Assembly: GCF_003350005.1 (NCBI RefSeq)
Contig: NZ_QLKS01000001.1
Coordinates: 973,946 to 1,037,945, forward strand
Source of the DNA: Psychrobacter proteolyticus
GTDB taxonomy: Bacteria > Pseudomonadota > Gammaproteobacteria > Pseudomonadales > Moraxellaceae
Reading direction: 5' to 3'
Length of the DNA stretch: 64,000 bases
The translations under genes were made by a program, and so were the position numbers. Shown piece after piece: positions 1 through 9,454 of this stretch; positions within the stretch are counted from its first letter, which is position 1, and each line of letters starts with the position of its first letter. The notes under the pieces were generated by a model that worked only from the letters and a program-made list of their open reading frames with translations, did no database searches and was not told where the DNA came from.

Positions 1-68
1 TATCTATCACATCGTACATTGATTTATGTTAGTTGAATTATATTGACCGCTATATATAGGTTAATATT

Positions 69-2315
69 TTAACGATTGAGAGGATAGGTCGTGATACCGC
101 TGTTAGGGTTATCTACTCTCGTAAAGCCTTGCGAAGTAGATTTTGGCGCTTGATCACGTTTAGGGATAAGAGGATTAAGCGGCATTAGCTCATAGTCCGC
201 ACTGACGTCACCGTCCCAGTCCTGTGTGCCGCTCAATGGTAATTGCTTGATTGTACCGTTTTTATCAATGACTAGCTGCAACACTCTCATTTGATTAAAT
301 TTGCGTTCAGTCACACTGGCTACCGCCCCACCATCACGTAAGATAGTCGGCTGTAAAAAGATAATCAAATTGCTCTTTTGGGTGCTGTCATTGTCAGAAC
401 GAAAGAGTCTACCGATAAGAGGAACGTTGCCCAGTCCAGGAACCTTTTGTTGACGTGTAGTGGTGTTATCACGCATTAGTCCGCCCAAGGCAATCGTCTG
501 CTGATCATCTGCAAGGATGGTTGTGTTGATAAGGCTTTTATTGGTAATCAATCCACTAGCATTACCCGTACTACCTGGTACCACTGACGAGACTTCTTGC
601 GATACCTCTAATCGTACTGTGCCATTGTCACCAATATGAGGAATGACATTCAAATTAATACCAATGTCTTGACGATCAATTGTCTGAAATGGGTTATTTG
701 AATTATTGCCACTGGTGGTAAAAGACCCCGTAACAAAGGGTACGTTTTGACCAACCAAGATACTGGCTTTTTCGTTATCGAGTGTCAAAATCGATGGCAT
801 GGACAGCAAGTTGGCGCTGGTAGAAGAGTCAAGCGCCTGTAAAATAGCGCCATAAAACTCTGTATTGCCCTGACTGTCTTTGCGACTGTCTCCAATACCT
901 ATCAATGCACCTGCGATAGAGCTGGCAGCAGCGCTAATACCTGCCGTACTCGTCCCTGCTAAAGCGGCAGCTGCAAGCGTCGTCGCACTGGCTCCCACAT
1001 TATTGAAATTGACCACTCCATAGCCACTGTTGGCGTTACCTAGCGCCCACTGAACACCGAGCTGGGTAGCATCATCGCCTGACACTTCAACAATAGCGGC
1101 TTGAATCAATACTTGTGCGCGGCGACTGTCTAATTGGTTGACCGCATCTTCAATCTCGAACATTAGCTCAGGTGCGGCATTGACGATAACGGCATTTTGA
1201 GTTTCGTCAGCGATAATACTAAACGGACGACCGCCCACTCCTGTGCTTGTTCCACTTGTGCTGCTAGTCGACACAGCGGCCGCACTGCTACTACCAAGGC
1301 TATCGCTGGCTGCATTATTAATTGCTGCACCTGTGCTACTTACATCATTTAGTGATGCTGATTCTAGTGTCGAGGTCGCACCAGCGCTATTAATAGATTG
1401 ATTAGCGAGTAAGCCGCGTAACATATCGGCGATATGACCAGCACTAGCGTACTTTAAACGAAAGACACGTAGACCACTTAAGCGTCTGGTCGGAGTGGTA
1501 TCTAACTGATTGACCATTTCTTGGACTTTAGCAATCATTTCAGGACTGCCTTTGACCAGCAGCCTATCGCTCGACGTATCGGCAATTACCTTTAGCTGAT
1601 TGTTGCCACCTTGTGCTTGTCCACTACCCACACTTGAGACTAAAGCACTAATCAACTCCATCATACGTTCGGCATCGACGTGGCGCAGTGGTATCACTTG
1701 CAAACTGTCATTTACATTACTGTCTAAATCACGGATAAGAGCTGTCAGTTGGTTAAGGCTGTCTGCTCGATCGGACAACACTAGCGCATTGACACCAGGT
1801 ACAGCGGCCGCGTGAGCCGACTGCGGCATCAATGGGCGAATAACACCTAACACCTCTGCAGCTTGGGTATTGGTCAAATAAATAACTCGAGTGGCAAGCG
1901 ATTCACCCACACTATCACCGCGTAAATCAACCGCCACACCAGATTGCTTAGCAATATTATCTGGCACCAGTTTTGTCGTCGTTCCCGATTCAATCGCGGC
2001 GATACCGTTCACTTGCATCACGCTCAGAAAGAGCTGATAAATCTCATCACGGGACAGGGCTTTGTTGGAAATGACTGTGACATTGCCATTGATACGTGGA
2101 TCAAGCACAAAGTTTTGATCCGTGATGGTCGCGACCTCATTAATAAAGGCTTTGATATCAGCGTTTTGCAGATTGACTTTCCAGCTCTCAGCATTGGCAA
2201 GACCAACACCAGCAGCCCATAATGGCACTGCTAGACAAAGTGGACGACACAGGCGCATCAAACGCTGCAGGCTACGGTACAAAGGCGTGGCTGAAAAATT
2301 CTGAAAACTTACCAT
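69..2315 (-). CDS. gspD: Type II secretion system outer-membrane secretin GspD
   Basis: This 748-residue protein forms the outer-membrane channel through which folded exoproteins leave the periplasm. A signal peptide ends near residue 42 (ANA|ES). It is followed by the periplasmic N0 domain (about 45-115), N1 (about 140-200), N2 (about 205-265) and N3 (about 280-400). N3 carries the usual low-complexity Ser/Ala/Thr insertion (about 305-360). The conserved secretin barrel spans about 450-665, with segments such as VPGLGNVPLIGRLF near its end. It is the last gene of the run gspN-gspC-gspD, 77 bp after gspC. The other gsp genes are not in this window; a separate CDN cluster is familiar from related Moraxellaceae. 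The identification is secure. Confidence 0.96.
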   Translation of the reverse strand: MVSFQNFSATPLYRSLQRLMRLCRPLCLAVPLWAAGVGLANAESWKVNLQNADIKAFINEVATITDQNFVLDPRINGNVTVISNKALSRDEIYQLFLSVMQVNGIAAIESGTTTKLVPDNIAKQSGVAVDLRGDSVGESLATRVIYLTNTQAAEVLGVIRPLMPQSAHAAAVPGVNALVLSDRADSLNQLTALIRDLDSNVNDSLQVIPLRHVDAERMMELISALVSSVGSGQAQGGNNQLKVIADTSSDRLLVKGSPEMIAKVQEMVNQLDTTPTRRLSGLRVFRLKYASAGHIADMLRGLLANQSINSAGATSTLESASLNDVSSTGAAINNAASDSLGSSSAAAVSTSSTSGTSTGVGGRPFSIIADETQNAVIVNAAPELMFEIEDAVNQLDSRRAQVLIQAAIVEVSGDDATQLGVQWALGNANSGYGVVNFNNVGASATTLAAAALAGTSTAGISAAASSIAGALIGIGDSRKDSQGNTEFYGAILQALDSSTSANLLSMPSILTLDNEKASILVGQNVPFVTGSFTTSGNNSNNPFQTIDRQDIGINLNVIPHIGDNGTVRLEVSQEVSSVVPGSTGNASGLITNKSLINTTILADDQQTIALGGLMRDNTTTRQQKVPGLGNVPLIGRLFRSDNDSTQKSNLIIFLQPTILRDGGAVASVTERKFNQMRVLQLVIDKNGTIKQLPLSGTQDWDGDVSADYELMPLNPLIPKRDQAPKSTSQGFTRVDNPNSGITTYPLNR

Positions 2316-2392
2316 ATTGATGATTACCTACAGTGATATTGCTTACTATGTGCTGAGTTTTTAAGGAGCAATTTTTCTAAAAACCTACCTTC

Positions 2393-3298
2393 CTAGAACT
2401 GCTGGCGAATCGTAATAACTTGCTCACCACGTTGAACCTCTATCTGCGCTTCACCTGCTTGCTGTACTTGCTGAAGTACACCAGCATCTTGCGCAGGGTT
2501 ATTACCTACGCTTTGTCCGTTGACCGTCAGTACCTTATCGCCTGGCTCTAACCCTAAACGATTACGTAAGCCAGCAGGCATCGCCGCTGTGACTTGGTAG
2601 CTCTCACCTGATGCCATCACCCCCATCCTACTTAGATAACTGGCAGGGTTTTCTTGCAAGGCCGTAACCGCTTCTTCGATAGCTGACTGTGGATTACTTG
2701 AAGTGTCTGCGCCAGTTGCCCCTTCTGCCTCAGGAACAGCGTTTTGTACTAGCTGGGGCCCTGTAGGCAACATGCTATTGTTTGGCAAACGCTGATTACT
2801 TATTCCGCTTGCTAGCATGTCACTTTGGTCTAATGGCATCGCCTCTGGCATTTTAATAACGGTTTCTTTATCGTTGGCATCAGCGATGATAACTGAATTC
2901 CAGTCAACAGCCACGAGCGTATAATCGCTGTCTTTTAGCTCATCACCGATGCGGTAATTTTTGACTTCGCCATTAACATTCAATAAGGCGGAAGACATGC
3001 TCTCAGGTATGGCTAGCAGTACGCCTTTTAGCTCAATGTTAGGAAGTGGTTGCACGGCTGCGGTAATAGGATCGGGATCAGCAAAGATTGCAAATAAGCC
3101 ACTATAATCGTTGGTCGATTTGGCACTATTCTGTAGAGTTGCTAAAGGCAATGCAGGTGCTAAAGGCGCTGCTAGCAGTAGCCATAAAAGACGAGCGGCT
3201 GTCCAGCATAGCCAAGCAATAGCTAACAATAGCAGCCAACCTGAAAAGCGATTGAGAGTATTGATAACAGGTTTTAGGCTTGCGGCGATATTAAACAT
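2393..3298 (-). CDS. gspC: Type II secretion system inner-membrane protein GspC
   Basis: GspC links the inner-membrane platform of the type II secretion system to the GspD secretin. The 301-residue protein has one N-terminal membrane segment (about 18-45), then a homology region in the periplasm (about 65-150, including ELKGVLLA and YRIGDEL). A Ser/Pro-rich linker follows, then a C-terminal PDZ-like domain (about 215-300, with LGLEPGDKVLTVNG). The start codon directly abuts the gspN stop codon, so the two genes are probably translationally coupled. The PDZ domain is the part usually tied to substrate or secretin contacts in this family. Confidence 0.93.
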   Translation of the reverse strand: MFNIAASLKPVINTLNRFSGWLLLLAIAWLCWTAARLLWLLLAAPLAPALPLATLQNSAKSTNDYSGLFAIFADPDPITAAVQPLPNIELKGVLLAIPESMSSALLNVNGEVKNYRIGDELKDSDYTLVAVDWNSVIIADANDKETVIKMPEAMPLDQSDMLASGISNQRLPNNSMLPTGPQLVQNAVPEAEGATGADTSSNPQSAIEEAVTALQENPASYLSRMGVMASGESYQVTAAMPAGLRNRLGLEPGDKVLTVNGQSVGNNPAQDAGVLQQVQQAGEAQIEVQRGEQVITIRQQF

Positions 3299-4126
3299 TT
3301 AGTTCGCCCCCAAACCAGCTAGCAATGGCTGGCGCACACTGACAACTGGCGTATCTTGAGGAGCTTGTCCTGTATACTCAGGCATGTTCTCTAGCAAACG
3401 CTGCGTCAGACTGACATCGAGCATATTGTCGCTATCGAGATACAGATCTCCCAAACGCTTATCTTGATTATTCAATAAATTGATATGGAGCAAATCTCTA
3501 TTGTTTTTTTGCTCTGTACTAAGCTCAGCTCTTAGAGCAGGCATCGTAATATAAAAAACTTTGCCCCCACTAGGATAGCCTACCTCGCCGCCAACCCAAG
3601 TCAATTGTCCATCCGCTGCACTAAATCCGCCAACGTCTTTAGCAGGCTCACTACTAGATGCGTCACTTTTATCAGACTGGCGCGTTAGCGATACATTGTT
3701 TACTTGAATAGGGGTATTTGGCAGCTGCCAGTTGACCATACTCGCTAGCGTCTCAGGTGCAATTTTCCCACTCATGCTGTCAACTTGCCATGAGTTTAAC
3801 CCAAGTTTAACTTGCCCATTCAGACGTGTCTGTGCTGAGTGAATGTTGACGTCCGCACCTAGCTTACCTATGAGTAACTGCCAAGGCTGCCATGACCATT
3901 CCGCCATACCTGTGAGCGAAGACGATGACATAGGCAATTGCCAAATGGCTGCCCCTTGCCATATATTGCCAGATACATGCTGGACATAAGGCGTATCTGG
4001 CGCGTATTTCTCAAGTAACCATGCTGCTGGCATTTGCAAAACAGCAAATAGCGCAAACAACACAAACCCAACTAGCCACCAGAGCTTACGGGGACGTTTA
4101 TGAGAAAACTCAGATACTTGGGCCAC
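3299..4126 (-). CDS. gspN: Type II secretion system protein GspN
   Basis: GspN is an auxiliary type II secretion protein with one N-terminal membrane helix (here WWLVGFVLFALFAVLQM) and a periplasmic body. Family features include the segment YVQHVSGNIWQGAA and a C-terminal part on the pattern of lipid-transfer-like folds. The open frame extends back to 4315, but I place the start at the GTG at 4126, for 275 codons. A strong hairpin terminator (4194-4251) lies inside the longer frame, and the extra residues look non-native. A modest purine-rich stretch (AAGAG) precedes the GTG. It is the first gene of the gspN-C-D run. Confidence 0.85.
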   Translation of the reverse strand: MAQVSEFSHKRPRKLWWLVGFVLFALFAVLQMPAAWLLEKYAPDTPYVQHVSGNIWQGAAIWQLPMSSSSLTGMAEWSWQPWQLLIGKLGADVNIHSAQTRLNGQVKLGLNSWQVDSMSGKIAPETLASMVNWQLPNTPIQVNNVSLTRQSDKSDASSSEPAKDVGGFSAADGQLTWVGGEVGYPSGGKVFYITMPALRAELSTEQKNNRDLLHINLLNNQDKRLGDLYLDSDNMLDVSLTQRLLENMPEYTGQAPQDTPVVSVRQPLLAGLGAN

Positions 4127-4193
4127 AGTCGTACAACTCTTATATAAGACAAAAACGTCATTATCATAACAAACAATGGCATATAGATGACAG

Positions 4194-4251
4194 AAAAAAA
4201 GCCAGTATCTTTTTGCCAAAATAATGGCAAAGAGATACTGGCTTTTATTTT
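4194..4251 (-). terminator. Strong hairpin terminator of the hns-like gene
   Basis: An 18-bp near-perfect stem (4201-4218 pairs with 4225-4242) has a six-base loop. On the minus strand it is followed by a run of seven T, and on the plus side by TTTTATTTT. It ends the minus-strand hns-like transcript about 105 bases after its stop codon and insulates gspN. Because both sides carry T-runs it may work in both directions. Confidence 0.85.
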
Positions 4252-4354
4252 CTCGAAAGCAGCTATGTCTGTCGCTAAATGGTTGCAAATACACCATTAT
4301 AAATAGCAACTTCAAACTAGTTCACAGAAAGTAACTTTATAAGAAAACAGCTAA

Positions 4355-4678
4355 TTAAATAGCAAAATCTTCGATATCACGACCTGCTGCTAGCGCTTCG
4401 ACTAACCACGTTGGCTTACGGCCACGGCCAGTCCAAGTTTCACTATGGTCATCAGTATTGCGATATTTAATACTGCGTTTTTTCTCTAACTTTTCACCAG
4501 CTTTTAATATCTCTTCGATCGTTGCATTGCTATCTTCTGCAATCTGCTCGAACTTCATATAGGCATCATACAAACGTTGATGTTGTTTTTTAGCGATAAG
4601 TTGTTGAGCATTTTCAGTGATAGCACGTAACTCATCTACGTTCATATTTTCTAAATCAATTGCGTTATTTTTGCTCAT
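4355..4678 (-). CDS. H-NS family nucleoid-associated protein
   Basis: This 107-residue protein of the H-NS histone-like family binds curved AT-rich DNA and typically silences acquired genes. The N-terminal half (about 5-60) is a charged, helix-forming oligomerisation region. The C-terminal half has the diagnostic DNA-binding signature TWTGRGRKPTWL (about 82-93), close to the AT-hook-like TWxGxGRxP loop of H-NS. It stands alone between a strong terminator and about 1 kb of AT-rich DNA. That upstream DNA is itself the kind of target H-NS prefers, which would allow autoregulation; this is an inference. Confidence 0.92.
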   Translation of the reverse strand: MSKNNAIDLENMNVDELRAITENAQQLIAKKQHQRLYDAYMKFEQIAEDSNATIEEILKAGEKLEKKRSIKYRNTDDHSETWTGRGRKPTWLVEALAAGRDIEDFAI

Positions 4679-5528
4679 AATAAATCCAACTATAAAATAA
4701 GAGTTTGACCTCTATTGAGGTATTATTTTTCGTGAAAACATGCGGGGAACAAATCGTTCATTAGCCATTAAATCTGGGTATAAAATATAATTAATTCTAA
4801 ATAGTATTTGATCTCTAATGGTATCTGGAACAGTCCATCACAGATAAAAATATATGACAACAGGCGCTCATTGTATCTATTTTAAATAAAATTAGTTTTA
4901 GATAAATCTAAACACACAAGTCATCATTCTTTATATATTGCTATTATAGCTTTGAAAATATTTTCTAATAATAAAATAAAATTCTATTATTTTGACTACT
5001 GCTAGAACTTCACAAAAATCTACTGTTAAAATAATAGAGTAGTAAGTCAATACACTATACTCTCAAATACTGCTAATCTTGAGGGTAGTCTTGCATTAGC
5101 TCAGTAACTCACTATGTCGTTCCTATAGTGCTTTCTGAAGAAGTTAACCATTTCATATAAATATCTATTATCCAAATAGCTTTCGATTTATTAACCAATA
5201 TCAAGTAAAACTTTGGTTGTTATCATCGAAATTTATTTTATTTATAGACGATCAATATATTAACTATATGCCATATAAATTTAGTATAGCAATTTTTAAA
5301 ACCAAACGTCACTAATCATAATTATTTTTTGGTACAAACGGTCAATATAGAGTATAGAAGGTAGTAAGCATATTAAATAATGTAAAAATCAATAGTATTA
5401 AACCAATACTAAATAAACTTAAGTTTAATCGTTTAAATATTAAGAGTATATTAAATAAATTAAAAACATTTTTAATAAAATTTTAGTTTACCTATGTTAA
5501 AAAGCATCAACTGAATTATATTTCTGGA
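4679..5528. other. AT-rich non-coding region upstream of hns-like gene
   Basis: About 850 bases without a credible gene on either strand. The composition is strongly AT-rich with many short A and T tracts. An inverted repeat of about 13 bp pairs 4981-4993 with 5028-5040 around a loop of about 34 bases. The stretch should hold the promoter of the H-NS family gene. No ribosome binding site with a long frame, no tRNA-like fold and no gene remnant could be recognised. Confidence 0.6.
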
Positions 5529-5635
5529 TATAGTTAATCCTCTATAAAAGAGCTACAGCGTTAACCTCGCTTGAAGTATGACATATACATCTGCACTCAG
5601 TTGCCTTGTATCTCTTTTAAATTGAATCAACTATA
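5529..5635 (-). repeat. MITE-like interspersed element, copy A
   Basis: A 103-bp element (5531-5633) lies between TA dinucleotides. Read on the minus strand it begins TAGTTGATTC and ends GGATTAACTA. Its ends form an imperfect inverted repeat of about 24 bp, of which about 19 positions match. Related copies lie at 15231, 19369 and 44503. By eye it differs from the 44503 copy at about nine positions. It lies just downstream of the ssb terminator and encodes no protein. Confidence 0.85.
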
Positions 5636-5644
5636 GCAAGCATT

Positions 5645-5674
5645 AAAAAAGCCCTGCAGTTGCAGGGCTTTTTT
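5645..5674 (-). terminator. Terminator of ssb
   Basis: The stem GCCCTGCA / TGCAGGGC has a two-base loop and is flanked by A6 and T6. It lies 30 bases after the ssb stop codon. The symmetry means it could stop transcription from both sides. Confidence 0.9.
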
Positions 5675-5704
5675 AGCATTTTTACATTCTATGTCTTATC
5701 ATCA

Positions 5705-6328
5705 TCAGAACGGAATGTCATCATCTACAGGGCCATCTGGCATTGCTGTAGGTTTAGATTGTGCAGGTTTCTGTGCTGGTTGATTGAACTGGTTTTGCTG
5801 AGCAGGCGCTTGATTGTTAAAGCTATTCTGACCACCTTGAGCTGCTGGTTGATTGTAGCCGCCTTGATGTGCCATCTGGTTATTTGCTTGCTGACCAAAG
5901 TTGTTCTGGTTGTTTTGGCCACCTTGATTATTATAGCCGCCACTTTGACCTTGGTTCTGACCACCAAAGCTATCTCCACCCTGACCACCGCCAGTTTGAC
6001 CATCGAGCATTTGCATTTGTTCAGCACGAATCTCAGTAATATAACGGTCTTGACCACTTTGGTCTTGGTATTTACGTGTACGCAAACTACCTTCGATATA
6101 GACTTTGCTGCCTTTGCGCAGGTATTGCGCTGCGATTTCACCTAGACGGTTAAAAAGTGCAATACGATGCCACTCTGTCGCTTCTCTTTTTTCACCGCTT
6201 TGTTTGTCTGTCCACTGCTCTGATGTCGCAACCGAGATATTGGTTACGCTACCGCCATTGCTGAATTGGCGTGCCTCAGGATCTGCTCCGAGGTTACCGA
6301 TGATGATAACTTTATTGACTCCGCGCAT
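5705..6328 (-). CDS. ssb: Single-stranded DNA-binding protein
   Basis: The protein coats single-stranded DNA in replication, recombination and repair. The N-terminal OB fold (about 1-110) begins [18 protein letters not shown], as expected, and includes [24 protein letters not shown] long Gly/Gln/Asn-rich flexible linker (about 115-195) leads to the acidic partner-binding tip DDDIPF. At 207 residues it is longer than the usual 165-180 because of the linker. Its place beside a YajR-like MFS gene and uvrA resembles the arrangement in pseudomonads and Acinetobacter. Confidence 0.98.
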   Translation of the reverse strand: MRGVNKVIIIGNLGADPEARQFSNGGSVTNISVATSEQWTDKQSGEKREATEWHRIALFNRLGEIAAQYLRKGSKVYIEGSLRTRKYQDQSGQDRYITEIRAEQMQMLDGQTGGGQGGDSFGGQNQGQSGGYNNQGGQNNQNNFGQQANNQMAHQGGYNQPAAQGGQNSFNNQAPAQQNQFNQPAQKPAQSKPTAMPDGPVDDDIPF

Positions 6329-6517
6329 GATACCGTCCTTTTACTTATGAATAATTTAATAAACTGTTTTAATCGTTATCCGATAGCGTCAGTTGGCACT
6401 ATCGACTGTATAATTTTACTTTAACCAATTTTTATCGAAATATCTATAGGCTACCTATGATGCACGTCAGTCTATGTCGCTTGGATAGACTTTCTTGGTA
6501 TATCAGTCGATATGTCA

Positions 6518-6554
6518 TAGCTCAATAGCTCAATAGCTCAATAGCTCAATAGCT
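6518..6554. repeat. Short tandem repeat, four and a half 8-bp units
   Basis: The octamer TAGCTCAA is repeated four times exactly (6518-6549), then a partial TAGCT. It lies in the 340-bp gap between the ssb start (6328) and the stop of the DUF3833 gene (6669). Otherwise that gap should contain the ssb promoter, and I recognise nothing else in it. Such a tract can change copy number by slippage. Confidence 0.9.
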
Positions 6555-6668
6555 AATAGATAATAGGTGAATAGCTGCTATTTTGCCATTTTAAGCTACT
6601 AAAGAACACCGTCTACCTTTATCGATATTGCGTAACACCTTACTTATTATCAAATGATTTAGACGTTT

Positions 6669-7280
6669 TTAATTAACATCAGAAGGCTTACGATGCATGC
6701 TCAACGTCACGCTACCTAGCTCTACGCCAAATTTTTTCATCACTGAGCGATTGAGCATGACATCCTCATTGATAAGATACATCCAATCATCAAAATTCAC
6801 TTTGTAGGTTTTGTCCTCGACAGGTAACTCTAATAAGTAATTCCAGTGCAACGTATTGCCAACCACTTTCCCTGTTGCCTCGCCAATAACATCACCTGCC
6901 ACACCTTTCCAGCTGCCATCTGTCTGCTCAGTTAGACGCCATATACGCTGCGATTTCGTGCCATCTGCCCACGAGAACTTCTCGTTTAAGATAATGACAT
7001 CGTCTCCCTCATGGGTTGCATCAATATCAACATAAAAACGCTTTTTGACTTCGCCATTTCGACCTTGGAACATGCCCCAACCATCGATTTGACCCGAAAA
7101 AAACTCATGCATGTCGAGCGTTGGTGTGGTGTTCTGATATGCCTGAATATTTTGCGTAGCACAACCAGAAGTTAATAGCATAGCTGATAAACCAAGACCT
7201 ACTGTTAACTTAGCTATTAAGCGATGCGCCTTCTTTTTACCCTCAATGACACTACCAGACAACATCTTAAATTTACTCAT
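6669..7280 (-). CDS. DUF3833 family lipoprotein
   Basis: This 203-residue protein has a basic N-terminus, a hydrophobic stretch and a lipobox (LTSGC, Cys near 39), so it should be a lipoprotein. The mature part matches the DUF3833 pattern, with the segments FFSGQIDGWGMFQGRNGEV, FSWADGTKSQRIWRLT and a C-terminal FDDWMYLINEDVMLNRSVMKKFG. The family has no firmly assigned function; it is found in proteobacteria and is lipocalin-like in predicted shape. The start is preceded by a long basic leader, so the true start could be the methionine at residue 6 or 35. Confidence 0.85.
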   Translation of the reverse strand: MSKFKMLSGSVIEGKKKAHRLIAKLTVGLGLSAMLLTSGCATQNIQAYQNTTPTLDMHEFFSGQIDGWGMFQGRNGEVKKRFYVDIDATHEGDDVIILNEKFSWADGTKSQRIWRLTEQTDGSWKGVAGDVIGEATGKVVGNTLHWNYLLELPVEDKTYKVNFDDWMYLINEDVMLNRSVMKKFGVELGSVTLSMHRKPSDVN

Positions 7281-7421
7281 ATTAATTCCTTTTAAATAGA
7301 GATAAATAGTTAGTTTCTACTTATTGATACTGATGGTTTATAAGATTGCTGTCTGTGCAATCTTTGCTATTTGGCTTTGTTTCTATATAAAAACATAAGC
7401 CTAAAGCTGTTATATATCGTA

Positions 7422-8786
7422 TTAAATATCTAGCGGACTCTGCGCCAAACTCGATAGCTGCTGACGTGAATCGTCCGTCAACTGTGTCTTATCTAACTTT
7501 AAATAGGCGACTTGCTCTTTTGCCATTACGACCAACTCATCAACACCATCTACTGCCAGCATTTGTCGTGACCAGTCTTGGATATTGATATCTTGAGGAA
7601 TAGTAACTGTCGTGCTCGACAGATAAGGTGGCTGGGCAATGGGTATAATCAGCAGCAGTGCGATGCCCATGACAAGTGCCAATAGCCCCCATGCCAGCAA
7701 ATTGGACTGATTTAATAGCAGCCCGCCCATCGCACCGCCAACGAACGCTCCTAAAAACTGACTAGAAGAGTTAAGCCCCATCGCGGTCGCTTTGTTAGCC
7801 ACTGGTGCACGCTTAGATATCCATGAGGGAATCGTCGCCTCAAGCAGGTTAAAGCCCATAAAATAAAGCAGCAAACCCAATATGATACCAACACCGACCT
7901 GACTGCCAAGCGCTAACAATGCTAAAGCGGCGGTCATCAATGCAATCGCACCCAAAAAGACCTGACGCATTTTGCGTTTCTTTTCAGCGATGATAATAAA
8001 AGGTATCGCGATGGCGAAACCAATAAACAATAGTGGCAAATACACCATGCCTTGCTGACGTACTGACAAGCCAAGTACGTTACTGAGCTGGTGCGGCAAT
8101 ATCACAAATATCGCCGTCATCGTCAGATGTAGCGCAAATATACCGATATGTAAGCGGTTAAGATCGCCAATCTTAAGGACAGTAGCCAACTGTTGACCGA
8201 TGGTTTTATTATCTAAGTTATGCTTGAGCACGCGCATAGGCGTCGGTACTACCACCAATAGCAGCATCGCCAAAATAGCAAACCCTGAAGTCAACCAAAA
8301 CAGTCCAGAGATACCGAGCGAGCCGACTAACAATGGACCAAAAGCAAAGGCCAGCATAATAGAGGTCGCAATCGTCAGACCCATCGTGGCCATCGCTTTG
8401 GTACGCATCTCTTCACGAGTCACATCAGCCAGTAATGCCATAAGCACAGCAGAGACCGCACCACTACCCGCCAGCGCCCGACCAATGATCACTTCATAAA
8501 TATCCGTCGCATTTGCTGCAATCATGCCGCCGACAGCGAACAGTATCAACCCCAGAAAGATAATAGGCTTACGCGGAAATTTATCAGCAGCCAAACTCAT
8601 CGGTATCTGAAATATAGCCTGCCCTAAGCCATAAATACCAACGGCCAAACCAATCAAAAACGGCGTCGCGTGTGCATAATTGTCACCGTAGACAGAAAAT
8701 ACCGGCACAATCATAAACAAGCCAATCATACGTAAGGCAAAGATGCCACCGACTCCGAGGATTGCCCGTTTCTCTACGCTATTCAT
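7422..8786 (-). CDS. MFS transporter of the YajR type with C-terminal YAM domain
   Basis: This 454-residue major facilitator has about 12 membrane helices (about 10-385). MFS motif A follows helix 2 (LAADKFPRKPII). A soluble tail (about 390-454: DINIQDWSRQMLAVDGVDELVV) resembles the ferredoxin-like YAM domain of E. coli YajR. It is probably a proton-coupled drug or metabolite exporter; the substrate is unknown even for YajR. It lies between ssb and uvrA and is transcribed away from uvrA. The conserved neighbourhood is positional and does not show a repair role. Confidence 0.87.
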   Translation of the reverse strand: MNSVEKRAILGVGGIFALRMIGLFMIVPVFSVYGDNYAHATPFLIGLAVGIYGLGQAIFQIPMSLAADKFPRKPIIFLGLILFAVGGMIAANATDIYEVIIGRALAGSGAVSAVLMALLADVTREEMRTKAMATMGLTIATSIMLAFAFGPLLVGSLGISGLFWLTSGFAILAMLLLVVVPTPMRVLKHNLDNKTIGQQLATVLKIGDLNRLHIGIFALHLTMTAIFVILPHQLSNVLGLSVRQQGMVYLPLLFIGFAIAIPFIIIAEKKRKMRQVFLGAIALMTAALALLALGSQVGVGIILGLLLYFMGFNLLEATIPSWISKRAPVANKATAMGLNSSSQFLGAFVGGAMGGLLLNQSNLLAWGLLALVMGIALLLIIPIAQPPYLSSTTVTIPQDINIQDWSRQMLAVDGVDELVVMAKEQVAYLKLDKTQLTDDSRQQLSSLAQSPLDI

Positions 8787-9454
8787 ACTTGCCTCACTGG
8801 TTGATCATTGCTGGTTGCTCATTGCTATCTTTCATGACTAACACTTGCGCCATACCATGATTTATCACTACTGGTTTATCAAGGCATTGGCCTATAAATC
8901 AAGCCCCCTAGTATAAGACATTCGCCGTTTGGTTGCCGAGACTTTTGTCTTACTGGTGCAGTAACGTATGCACCCTCAACCCAAGCCATTCATATTACGA
9001 GATTATTTTGTTACCAAGTGCATCAGATGCACAGTCCTGCCTTGAATAATGCTGTCACCGTGACAATAAAGTAAAACGTTGTCAGCACAATTAATGGCTA
9101 ACTCACTATATCTACGTAATGACGAATGCTTCTATAAAATGACATTTTTGGTCAAAACCATAACAAACGATGCCTGTTACTTAACACTGATTTGATTTAG
9201 ATTTGCTTAGTCCTATAACAAATAGTCGTAGGAACGACAAACAATATAAAGCCAAACAACAATAGAAAATGAATAACTAGGCTGACATAACTTTTACCTT
9301 ATACATATATGTACCCTTTATAACGACACTACTTATAACAACACCTAAATTTAGAATTATTCACGTTTTAACCAACCATTTTACTGATCTGTATTTACTT
9401 TTTAGCTTGAGATATTTCCCAATCCCCTTTTAGCAAATAGGAAACCTGTAACCG
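8787..9454. other. Divergent intergenic region between MFS gene and uvrA
   Basis: 668 bases without a gene. It must carry the promoters for uvrA and for the MFS gene. A perfect 12-bp palindrome, TACATATATGTA, lies at 9302-9313, about 140 bases before uvrA. The ribosome binding site AGGAAA is seen about 15 bases before the uvrA start. I see no classical E. coli-type LexA box (CTGT-N8-ACAG); Moraxellaceae generally lack LexA. Confidence 0.5.

Noticed and set aside
5660..6350. Long plus-strand and minus-strand frames across ssb (for example 5660-6145)
   Set aside because: They are low-complexity shadows of the Gly/Gln-rich ssb linker, with no ribosome site or family features.
6518..6554. CRISPR array or short repeat array at 6518
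   Set aside because: The units are 8 bp and directly adjacent, with no spacers and no cas genes.
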